Made by a program: the position numbers and the translations under genes. A DNA stretch of 6,624 nt, taken from assembly GCA_035650655.1 (NCBI GenBank), contig DASRHG010000147.1, forward strand, positions 1 through 6,624. Direction: 5' to 3'. A model generated the notes under the pieces. The model worked only from the letters and a program-made list of their open reading frames with translations. It did not search any database and was not told the origin of the DNA. This document shows, one piece after another, positions 1 through 4,980 of this stretch (the first letter of the stretch is position 1; the number at the start of each line of letters is the position of its first letter). This stretch comes from DASRHG01 sp035650655 (lineage in GTDB: Bacteria; Desulfobacterota; Binatia; DP-6).

Positions 1-141
1 ACGCTCTCGGACGGCGTCGTGTGCAGCACGACCGGCACCGCGACGGACTTCACCGTCAACACGAGCCACCCGAGCGCGACCAAGAGCTGCGTCTGGACGA
101 GCAACCCGACCGCCGGCTCGGCGAACCTCGTCTGCTCGTAA
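1..141 (+). CDS. C-terminal fragment of a probable type IV pilin-like secreted protein (5' end outside window)
   Basis: An open frame enters from the left edge and ends at TAA 139-141, giving the last 46 residues of a protein. The fragment is rich in Thr, Ser, Asn and Gly, has almost no charge, and carries Cys at fragment residues 8, 30 and 45. The last two bracket the final segment, from SCVWTS to LVCS. This composition, and a Cys pair closing a C-terminal loop two residues from the end, fit the D-region/beta-sheet of a type IV pilin or pseudopilin. The next gene is the prepilin peptidase and more pilin-like genes follow, which supports the reading. The diagnostic N-terminal signal lies outside the window, so this is inference from composition and context. 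Another exported beta-rich protein is possible. A strong hairpin follows 22 bases after the stop. Confidence 0.55.
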   Translation, partial: TLSDGVVCSTTGTATDFTVNTSHPSATKSCVWTSNPTAGSANLVCS

Positions 142-163
142 GCCAGGGACGGCGTCCCGATTC

Positions 164-206
164 CGACGGGGGACGGACCCACGGTCCGTCCCCCGTCGTG
201 CTTCTC
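164..206 (+). terminator. Probable intrinsic terminator after the pilin-like gene
   Basis: Bases 164-179 and 183-198 are perfectly complementary (16 bp, all Watson-Crick, mostly G-C) around a 3-base loop at 180-182. The tail TGCTTCTC at 199-206 is moderately T/C-rich but not a true U-tract. A small extra hairpin (146-150 with 154-158, loop GGC) lies just upstream. The position 22 bases after the TAA stop and ahead of pilD suggests transcription termination or 3'-end protection of an abundant pilin mRNA. Stem strength is seen directly; function is inferred. The imperfect U-tract could mean only partial termination, with readthrough into pilD. Confidence 0.65.
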
Positions 207-253
207 GGCCCGGCGTTTGACCCGCGTCTCGCCGCCCGCTAGCCGGGGACGCC

Positions 254-1072
254 GTGCTCCTCCTCGCCGCCTTCGCGTTCGGCGCGTGCATCGGCAGCTT
301 CCTGAACGTCTGCATCCACCGCCTCCCCGCCGACGAATCCGTGGTCCGGCCCGGCTCCCGCTGCCCGGCCTGCGCGAGGCCGATCGCGTGGTACGACAAC
401 GTGCCGATCGTCTCGTGGCTCGTCCTCCGCGCGCGCTGCCGCCACTGTGACGCGCCGATCTCGGTCCGCTACCCGATCGTCGAGGCGGCGACGGGCGCGC
501 TCGCGGTGCTGGCGCTCCTCCGCTTCGGCCCGACCCTCCACGCCGCCGTCGCCTTCGCGCTGTCCGCGGCGCTTCTCCTCGTCACGTACGTCGACGTCGA
601 CCACCGCTTCATTCCCGACGAGGTGAGCCTGCCCGGCATCCTCGTCGGCCTCGGCGTGGCGTTCGTCGACCACCGCGGCCCGACGCCCGCCGAAGCGGTC
701 GCGGGCGTCGTCCTCGGCGGCGGCGTGCTCTGGGCCGTGTCGTGGGCGTACGAGCGGGCGACGGGGGTCGAGGGCATGGGGTTCGGCGACGTGAAGCTTC
801 TCGCGATGATCGGCGCGTTCCTCGGCTGGCAGGCGATCCCCCTCGTGCTGCTCGTCGCCGCCGTGTCGGGCTCCGCGGCGGGCATCCTGGTGATGCTCTC
901 GAGCCGTGCGCGGCGGACGGCAGGCCGCGTGCGTCGCCGCCTGGGCGTGCGCGCGATGTCCGCCTACGCACGCCGCGCCGCGCGCCGCACGGCGATTCCC
1001 TTCGGCCCCTTCCTGGCGCTCGGCGCGGCGCTCGTCCTCTACCGGCCCGACCTCACCCGGCTCTGGGGCTGA
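254..1072 (+). CDS. pilD: Prepilin peptidase / N-methyltransferase (PilD/GspO, A24 family)
   Basis: A 272-residue inner-membrane aspartic protease that cleaves the leader of prepilins and pseudopilins and methylates the new N-terminus. The N-terminal motif GACIGSFLNVCIHRLP (residues 10-25) is characteristic. A four-cysteine zinc motif follows (C37, C40, C62, C65), marking the bifunctional form with the N-terminal methylase-associated domain. The two catalytic aspartates are best assigned to D114 in TYVDVDH and D179 in GMGFGDVKLL. The C-terminal IPFGPFLALGAAL (248-260) is also typical. Multiple hydrophobic segments indicate a polytopic protein. Length is within the family's usual range. GTG 254 is the only plausible start: an in-frame TGA sits at 218-220 with no ATG/GTG/TTG between, and GGGGA at 245-249 is a weak, close ribosome site. 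About 30 strongly basic residues (218-247) sit before the last hydrophobic segment. Likely substrates are the flanking pilin-like proteins. Confidence 0.96.
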   Translation: MLLLAAFAFGACIGSFLNVCIHRLPADESVVRPGSRCPACARPIAWYDNVPIVSWLVLRARCRHCDAPISVRYPIVEAATGALAVLALLRFGPTLHAAVAFALSAALLLVTYVDVDHRFIPDEVSLPGILVGLGVAFVDHRGPTPAEAVAGVVLGGGVLWAVSWAYERATGVEGMGFGDVKLLAMIGAFLGWQAIPLVLLVAAVSGSAAGILVMLSSRARRTAGRVRRRLGVRAMSAYARRAARRTAIPFGPFLALGAALVLYRPDLTRLWG

Positions 1073-1075
1073 CGC

Positions 1076-1165
1076 CGGCCGCGGCGACACCCCGCTTGCG
1101 TCACCTCGCCGGCGCGGGTAGCAGACGGGCCGCGCGCCGCCGTCCCCCGCCCGTCGCCGCGGCCG
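1076..1165 (+). repeat. 13-bp inverted repeat spanning the pilD-fimT intergenic region
   Basis: Bases 1076-1088 are the exact reverse complement of 1153-1165, separated by 64 bases. The pair begins just after the pilD stop and ends 3 bases before the fimT Shine-Dalgarno site. A second, mutually exclusive pairing (1124-1130 with 1149-1155, 7 bp) shares bases 1153-1155. Complementarity is directly visible. A regulatory role is speculative, because in DNA this rich in G and C such matches are not rare. Confidence 0.35.
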
Positions 1166-1168
1166 ATC

Positions 1169-1172
1169 GGAG
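1169..1172 (+). promoter_or_regulatory. Ribosome binding site of the fimT-like gene
   Basis: GGAG lies 7 bases before ATG 1180. It favours this start over the out-of-frame ATG at 1173 and over longer upstream extensions of the same frame, which would read through pilD in another frame. Confidence 0.6.
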
Positions 1173-1179
1173 ATGCGCC

Positions 1180-1599
1180 ATGCAGGGGACGCAGGGCTTC
1201 ACGCTGCTCGAGTCGCTCGTCACGGTCGGGCTCGCCGCGGCGCTCGCCGGGCTCGGCCTCGTCCGCATCCCGGAGCTCGCCAGCGGGCTCCGGCTCGCGG
1301 GCGCGGCGCGCACGCTCGCGACGACGCTCCGGCTCGCCCGGGGCCGTGCGCTCGCGATCGGCGCACCCGTCGAGGTCCGCTTCGACGTGGCCGCGAGCGC
1401 CATCGAGGTCGTCGGCGCGGAGCCCGAGCCCGCCCGGCGCCCGCTGCCCGGCGGCGTCGCCTTCGCCGCGGTGCCGGTGCGTGCCCGGATCCGCTTCGGC
1501 GGGCTCGGAACGGCGGAGAACGGGACGGTCGTGCTCGCGGCGGGAGGGCGGCGGCGGAGCGTCGTCGTGAACCAGCGCGGACGGGTGCGGGTCCCGTGA
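1180..1599 (+). CDS. fimT: GspH/FimT-family minor pilin (pseudopilin)
   Basis: A 139-residue protein with a short leader MQGTQG and a class III signal: cleavage is predicted after G6, giving F7 (+1) and E11 (+5) in GFTLLESLVTVG, followed by a hydrophobic helix to about residue 30. The body matches the GspH/FimT pattern: an amphipathic stretch LATTLRLARGRALAIG (46-61), then VEVRFDV, and a C-terminal VVVNQRGRVRV block (128-138) typical of the last beta strands of the family. It is expected to be processed by PilD and inserted in a minor-pilin tip or priming complex. It is first in a four-gene array whose order matches fimT/U-pilV-pilW-pilX and equally gspH-I-J-K. Its TGA overlaps the GTG of the next gene by 4 bases. 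Whether it serves a type IV pilus or type II secretion cannot be settled from the sequence. Confidence 0.88.
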   Translation: MQGTQGFTLLESLVTVGLAAALAGLGLVRIPELASGLRLAGAARTLATTLRLARGRALAIGAPVEVRFDVAASAIEVVGAEPEPARRPLPGGVAFAAVPVRARIRFGGLGTAENGTVVLAAGGRRRSVVVNQRGRVRVP

Positions 1600-1937
1600 A
1601 GCCGCGGCCGCGCGGGTTCTCCGTCGTCGAGGCGCTCGTCGGCGCCGCGCTGGCGGGCATCGCGCTCGCGGGCCTCGCCGCCGTCGCCGCGCTCGCCACC
1701 GAGAGTCTCCGCCTCGCACGCGATCGCAGCACCGCCCTCGCCCTCGCCACGGAGCGGCTCGAGCTCCTCCGCGCCGGCCCGCGCGCCGACGGGGCCGAGG
1801 AGCGCGTCGGCGCGGGCGGCACGCGGTTCGCCGTCGCGTGGCACGCCGTCGACGGGCGCGGCGACGCGGCGCGCCTCCGCGTGCACGTCGCGTGGGGCAC
1901 CCGTGCACTCGACCTCGCGACGGAGGCGGCGCCATGA
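1596..1937 (+). CDS. pilV: PilV/GspI-like minor pilin
   Basis: A 113-residue prepilin-type protein. The leader MKPRPRG is followed by FSVVEALVGAALAG, so cleavage after G7 leaves F8 at +1 and E12 at +5, then a hydrophobic helix to about residue 34. The helix continues as an amphipathic segment (ATESLRLARDRSTALALATE, 34-53), as in PilV and GspI proteins. The remaining roughly 50 residues form a small beta-rich head (TRFAVAWHAV, LRVHVAWGT). It is short for a PilV, nearer GspI. GTG 1596 overlaps the upstream TGA (GTGA). It places the basic leader immediately before the cleavage Gly, so longer readings that begin inside the fimT-like gene are rejected. It ends in an ATGA overlap with the next gene, which suggests translational coupling. 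PilV versus GspI assignment rests on gene order and the N-terminal helix only. Confidence 0.82.
   Translation: MKPRPRGFSVVEALVGAALAGIALAGLAAVAALATESLRLARDRSTALALATERLELLRAGPRADGAEERVGAGGTRFAVAWHAVDGRGDAARLRVHVAWGTRALDLATEAAP
1922..1926 (+). promoter_or_regulatory. Ribosome binding site of the pilW-like gene
   Basis: GGAGG lies inside the end of the pilV-like gene, 7 bases before ATG 1934. It is the best Shine-Dalgarno match in the operon and fixes the start at the ATGA overlap. Confidence 0.7.
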
Positions 1938-2506
1938 GCGGCCGCGGCGGCCTCGGGATCGTCGAGCTCCTCGTCGGCACGGCGCTCGCGCTCGTCGTCC
2001 TCGGCGCGCTCGCGGGCGCCGTCGGGACGGGCGCCCGCGTGCTCGCGGCCGCGGGGGCACGCGGCGAGGTGGAGGACGCGCTCCAGGCGGCGCTCGAGTC
2101 GTTCGCCTTCGACCTCCGCCGTGCGGGCTTCGACCCGGCCGCGGCGGGCATCCCGGCGCTGGCGGACGCCGCCGCCGATCGGCTCACGACCGTCGCCGAC
2201 CTCGACGGCGACGGCGTGGTCGACGGGACGTCGGAGGAGACGACGGGCTGGGTCTGCGGCGGGAGCCCGCCTCGCCTCTCGCGCATCGTCGGGCGGCAGT
2301 CGCTCCCGCTCGTCGACGGGCTCGGGCGCTGCGAGCTCTCCTACCTCGACGCCGCGGGCAGCGCCGTCGCGGTCCCGGCGGCGGGGCTGGGCGCCGCCGA
2401 CCGTGCGCGTGTCCGGGCGGTCGGGATCGCGCTCGAGGCGCGCGCGCCCGGACTCCGCACCCCGAGCGCCCGGCGCGTCGCGGTCGCGCTCCGGACGGCG
2501 CCATGA
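1934..2506 (+). CDS. pilW: PilW/GspJ-like minor pilin with a calcium-loop-like DxDxDGxxD motif
   Basis: A 190-residue prepilin-type protein. The leader MSGRGG is followed by LGIVELLVG, so cleavage after G6 leaves L7 at +1 and E11 at +5, with a hydrophobic helix to about residue 40. The segment ALQAALESFAFDLRRAGFD (49-67) resembles the PilW/GspJ region after the helix, where 'l..DlR.AGf' is common. Residues 89-97 read DLDGDGVVD, matching the D-x-D-x-D-G-x-x-D loop known as a calcium site in PilY1 and EF-hand-like proteins; binding here is untested. Two cysteines (C108, C133) could form a disulfide. The stretch from LSRIVGRQSLPLVDG to CELSYLDAAG fits the usual PilW head pattern. The protein is shorter than many PilW proteins. 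It has ATGA overlaps at both ends and a good ribosome site (1922-1926). PilW and GspJ cannot be separated with confidence. Confidence 0.82.
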   Translation: MSGRGGLGIVELLVGTALALVVLGALAGAVGTGARVLAAAGARGEVEDALQAALESFAFDLRRAGFDPAAAGIPALADAAADRLTTVADLDGDGVVDGTSEETTGWVCGGSPPRLSRIVGRQSLPLVDGLGRCELSYLDAAGSAVAVPAAGLGAADRARVRAVGIALEARAPGLRTPSARRVAVALRTAP

Positions 2507-3501
2507 GCCGACGCCCGGCGCGCGGCACGACCGCGCTTCCCGCTGCGCTCGCGGCCCTCGCCGTGTCGGCGGCGCTCACGGCCGCGATCGCCGACGTCGT
2601 CCGGACCGAGGTCGTGCTCGTGCGCCACCGCGGGACGGCCGCGGCCGCCCTCGCAAAGGCCGACGCCTGCCTGGCCGCGGTCCTCGCCCGGCTGCCCGCG
2701 GGAACCGACTTCGCGCCGCTCCTCGCGCCCGAAGCGGCGCCGATCGACGCGCCGCCCGGGTGCCGAGCGGCGGCGGCGCCGACGCCCGGACCGGCGGCCC
2801 CGCCGCGCGTCCGGCTCGTCGTCGAAGGCCGCGCGGCGGGCGGGCGGCGGGCGCTCGAAGCGCTCGTCGGGCGCGCCCCGGCGCCTGGCGTGCCCGCGCT
2901 TCTCTGGCTCGCGGGGCCGCCCACGGGCTCGAGCGCCGGCCGGATCCTCCTCGACGGCCACGACCCCGCGGACCCCGACGCGCCGCGGCCGGCGGCCGTC
3001 GCCGCCCCCGCCCCGCCCGAGGCCCTGGATCTCTGGCTCGCGGGCCTCGGCCGGGTGGCCACGCCGGGGGCGGGGCCGCCGCGCTTCGCGCCTCCCCTCC
3101 CCCTCGAGACGCTCGCGAACGCCGTCGGGGCCGCGGGTGCGGGGGGGCCGGACGCGCTCGGCGGCCCGGCCCCGGCGCTCGCTCTCGTCGACGGCGATCT
3201 GACGGTCACTGCGCCGCTCGCCGCCGCCGGACTGCTGCTCGTTCGCGGGACCCTCGACATCGCGGACGCGTTCGAGTTTAACGGCGTCGTGATCGCGTCG
3301 GGAGGCGTCCGGGTGCGCGGCGGGGCGTCGCTCTCGGTGCGCGGCGCGCTCTGGGTCGGCGCGCCGCCCGCGGGGGATCCGCTCGTCGTCGACGGCGAGC
3401 TCCGCGTGCGCCGCGACGGCGCCGCGCTCGCCGCGGCCGATGCGCAGCTCGCGCTCCCCCGGCTGGCGGTCCTGCTCGGTCTCCGCGACCTCGACGGCTG
3501 A
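2503..3501 (+). CDS. PilX/GspK-position minor pilin-like protein with a beta-rich repetitive C-terminus
   Basis: A 332-residue protein in fourth place of the minor-pilin array, where pilX or gspK normally lies. The N-terminus MSRRPARG is followed by a hydrophobic helix (TTALPAALAALAVSAAL, 9-25) and an amphipathic segment with alternating Ala and Arg (30-63), as in PilX/GspK N-terminal domains. If cleaved after G8, +1 is Thr and +5 is Pro13; the usual Glu+5 is absent, as in GspK tip subunits. Residues 67-100 and 150-200 are Ala/Pro/Gly-rich and of low complexity. Residues 224-304 contain short alternating hydrophobic strands with Gly turns (ALVDGDLTV, LLLVRGTLDI, FNGVVIASGGVRV, LSVRGALWVG, PLVVDGELRV), suggesting a beta-helix-like fold rather than the GspK helical domain. 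It starts by ATGA overlap and ends 2 bases before the response regulator. The role as a tip pilin is inferred from position. Confidence 0.7.
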   Translation: MSRRPARGTTALPAALAALAVSAALTAAIADVVRTEVVLVRHRGTAAAALAKADACLAAVLARLPAGTDFAPLLAPEAAPIDAPPGCRAAAAPTPGPAAPPRVRLVVEGRAAGGRRALEALVGRAPAPGVPALLWLAGPPTGSSAGRILLDGHDPADPDAPRPAAVAAPAPPEALDLWLAGLGRVATPGAGPPRFAPPLPLETLANAVGAAGAGGPDALGGPAPALALVDGDLTVTAPLAAAGLLLVRGTLDIADAFEFNGVVIASGGVRVRGGASLSVRGALWVGAPPAGDPLVVDGELRVRRDGAALAAADAQLALPRLAVLLGLRDLDG

Positions 3502-3503
3502 CC

Positions 3504-3875
3504 ATGGCGAAGCGCATCCTCGTCGTCGAGGACGATCCGGACAACCGGCGCATCGTGGTCAAAGTCTTGACGCGCGAGGGCTACGAGACGCTCGAGGCGG
3601 GTGACGGCCGCGCGGCCGTGACGCTGGCGCAGGCCGAGCGCCCGGACCTGATCCTCATGGATCTCGGCATCCCGCACGTCGACGGCCTGGAGGCGAGTCG
3701 CCAGCTCAAGGCGGATCCCCGGAGCGCCGATATTCCGATCATCGCCCTCACGGCGCGCGCCATGCGGGGTGACGAGGAACGGGCGCGGAGAGCCGGCTGT
3801 GACGAGTACCTCGCGAAGCCTTGCCGGCCGGAGACGATCCGGCAGACGGTGCGGCGGCTGCTCGAGCCGTCGTGA
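3504..3875 (+). CDS. Single-domain response regulator, DivK/CheY-like
   Basis: A 123-residue protein consisting only of a receiver domain. The landmarks are the acidic pair D10-D11 (LVVEDD), phosphoacceptor D53 (ILMDLGIP), switch Thr T83 (IIALTARAM) and Lys K105 (YLAKP). The segment AMRGDEERARRAGCDEYLAKP-like, from residue 86 on, is reminiscent of DivK and related cell-cycle or polarity regulators. There is no output domain, so it presumably works by phospho-dependent protein binding or as a phosphorelay intermediate. Its ATG follows the TGA of the pilin-like gene after 2 bases with no obvious ribosome site, so translation probably depends on coupling and it belongs to the pilin transcript. 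Base composition is less extreme than its neighbours. No histidine kinase is encoded nearby. Receiver identity is firm; the DivK resemblance is from memory of that family and not an alignment. Confidence 0.93.
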   Translation: MAKRILVVEDDPDNRRIVVKVLTREGYETLEAGDGRAAVTLAQAERPDLILMDLGIPHVDGLEASRQLKADPRSADIPIIALTARAMRGDEERARRAGCDEYLAKPCRPETIRQTVRRLLEPS

Positions 3876-3880
3876 GCACC

Positions 3881-3886
3881 GGGGAG
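3881..3886 (+). promoter_or_regulatory. Ribosome binding site of the second response regulator
   Basis: GGGGAG in the 18-base gap after the first regulator's TGA, 7 bases before ATG 3894. It suggests independent translation initiation for the second regulator. Confidence 0.6.
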
Positions 3887-3893
3887 CGCGGCC

Positions 3894-4271
3894 ATGAGCC
3901 CGGCCGTCCTCATCGTCGACGACAACGACGACAACCTCCGCATCATGCGCGAGATCCTCGTCGCGCGCGGCTACGAGGTCCGCGTCGCGCGCGACGGCCC
4001 GAGCGCGCTTCGCGTCCTGGAGGAGCAGCCCCCCGACGTGATCCTCCTCGACATCATGATGCCCGAGATGGACGGCATGGAGGTGCTCGACCGCATCAAG
4101 GGGAGCGCCGACCTGGCCCACATCCCCGTCATCCTCGTCACGGCGAAGGCGGCGGACGAGGACCTGCTCGCCGGGTACAAGACCGGCGCCGACTACTACA
4201 TCACGAAGCCCTTCACCGCGAAGCAGCTCCTCTACGGGATCGGGCTCGTGCTCGGGTCGGAGTCGGCGTAG
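3894..4271 (+). CDS. Single-domain response regulator, CheY-like (second of tandem pair)
   Basis: A 125-residue stand-alone receiver domain. It shows the acidic pair D9-D10 (LIVDDNDDN), phosphoacceptor D53 (ILLDIMMPEMDG), switch Thr T83 (ILVTAKA) and Lys K105 (YITKPF), so all residues for phosphorylation are present. After the last strand there is only a short helix (FTAKQLLYGIGLVLG) and no DNA-binding or enzymatic domain. The DIMMPEMDG and GADYYITKPF blocks are those of typical receiver domains rather than of the DivK type seen in the preceding gene, so the two genes do not look like a recent duplication. It follows the first regulator by 18 bases with its own ribosome site and probably shares its transcript. 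The partner kinase and target are unknown and not encoded here. Confidence 0.93.
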   Translation: MSPAVLIVDDNDDNLRIMREILVARGYEVRVARDGPSALRVLEEQPPDVILLDIMMPEMDGMEVLDRIKGSADLAHIPVILVTAKAADEDLLAGYKTGADYYITKPFTAKQLLYGIGLVLGSESA

Positions 4272-4299
4272 CGGGTCCGCGGCGCGGCCGTCGGCGCCC

Positions 4300-4328
4300 G
4301 GGACGCGGCGCCTTGCGGGTCGCGTCCC
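4300..4328 (+). terminator. GC-rich hairpin between the regulator pair and tmk
   Basis: GGGACGCG at 4300-4307 pairs perfectly with CGCGTCCC at 4321-4328 across a 13-base loop. It lies in the 79-base gap between the second regulator's TAG (4269-4271) and the tmk start. There is no T-tract, so this is at best a weak or factor-assisted terminator, or an mRNA processing structure. It is a candidate boundary between the pilus/regulator operon and the tmk operon. Confidence 0.35.
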
Positions 4329-4350
4329 CACGGGCTAGAGCCGGACCGCC

Positions 4351-4980
4351 GTGTCGCTGTTCGTGACGTTCGAAGGCATCGAGGGGTCGGGGAAGTCGAC
4401 CCATCTCCGTGCCCTCGCCGGCGCGCTGCGCGCGGCCCGCCGCGACGTCGTCGAGACGCGCGAGCCGGGCGGGACGGCGGCGGGCGGTGCGATCCGCCGC
4501 CTCCTCCTCGGGCCCGAGGCGGTGCCGCTCGTGCCGCTCGGGGAGCTGCTCCTCTACTGCGCGGACCGGGCCCAGCACGTCGCCGAGGTGATCCGGCCGG
4601 CGCTCCGGGCGGGGCGCGTCGTTCTCTGCGACCGCTTCTCCGACTCGACGCTCGCGTACCAGGGCTACGCGCGCGGGCTCGACCTCGACGTCGTGCGTGC
4701 GCTCGACGCGCGGGCGCGGGACGGCGTCGCGCCGGAGCTCACGTTCCTCTTCGACTGTCCCGTGGCGGTGGGGCTCGCGCGCGCGCGGGCGCGCGCGGGC
4801 GCCGGGGACCGTTTCGAGCGCGAGACGGCGGACTTCCACGAGCGCGTGCGTGCGGGGTTCCACGCGCTCGCCGGCGCGGAGCCCGACCGGTTCTGCGTCC
4901 TCGACTCGACGGCGCCCGAGGCCGAGGTCCGAGCGCGCGTGCTCGCCGAGGCGACGCGCCGGCTCGCGAGGGCCGCGTGA
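4351..4980 (+). CDS. tmk: Thymidylate kinase (dTMP kinase)
   Basis: A 209-residue cytoplasmic kinase that phosphorylates dTMP to dTDP with ATP for DNA precursor synthesis. The P-loop is FEGIEGSGKST (7-17). TREPGG (36-41) and the DRFSDSTLAYQG block (94-105), the TMK signature (DR[YF]..S..AYQ), form the nucleotide and substrate sites. The lid segment (142-158, RARARAGAGDRFERE) carries the basic residues, and the P-loop lacks an extra Arg, as in the E. coli-like type II enzymes. The length is normal for the family. GTG 4351 is chosen because an in-frame TAG lies at 4336-4338 with no alternative start between, and it puts the P-loop at the expected distance from the N-terminus. No convincing ribosome site precedes it. 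Its TGA overlaps the GTG of holB by 4 bases, so the two are likely coupled. Confidence 0.97.
   Translation: MSLFVTFEGIEGSGKSTHLRALAGALRAARRDVVETREPGGTAAGGAIRRLLLGPEAVPLVPLGELLLYCADRAQHVAEVIRPALRAGRVVLCDRFSDSTLAYQGYARGLDLDVVRALDARARDGVAPELTFLFDCPVAVGLARARARAGAGDRFERETADFHERVRAGFHALAGAEPDRFCVLDSTAPEAEVRARVLAEATRRLARAA

Noticed and set aside
21..242. 73-residue plus-strand open frame across the pilin-like 3' end and the hairpin
   Set aside because: It is in a different frame from the pilin-like fragment, reads through the terminator stem, and is Arg/Asp-rich without a recognisable domain.
239..1090. 283-residue minus-strand open frame opposite pilD
   Set aside because: It mirrors pilD, is dominated by Arg, Glu, Asp and Ala, and has no motif; pilD is unambiguous on the other strand.
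1096..1124. Possible sigma-70 promoter, TTGCGT then 17 bases then TAGCAG, before the minor-pilin operon
   Set aside because: The spacing is ideal, but the -10 box matches only three of six positions and the consensus for this organism is unknown. Transcription-start mapping would decide.
742..1179. Upstream extension of the fimT-like gene
   Set aside because: It would run through pilD in another frame and hide the class III signal; ATG 1180 has a ribosome site at 7 bases.
1903..2502. Upstream extension of the PilX/GspK-position protein back into the pilW-like gene
   Set aside because: The added 200 residues are Arg-rich out-of-frame translation of pilW, and they would bury the N-terminal hydrophobic helix. 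ATG 2503 with its ATGA overlap fits better.
2184..4331. 715-residue open frame on the minus strand
   Set aside because: It lies antisense to the pilin-like gene and both response regulators, has Arg/Ala/Pro-rich low-complexity content and no recognisable domain. In DNA this GC-rich, stop codons are rare in all frames.
4776..4804. Alternating GC run with a repeated CGCGCGCGGG block, resembling a Z-DNA or repeat element
   Set aside because: It encodes the Arg/Ala-rich lid of thymidylate kinase, which has a similar RARAR sequence in E. coli, so codon choice explains it.
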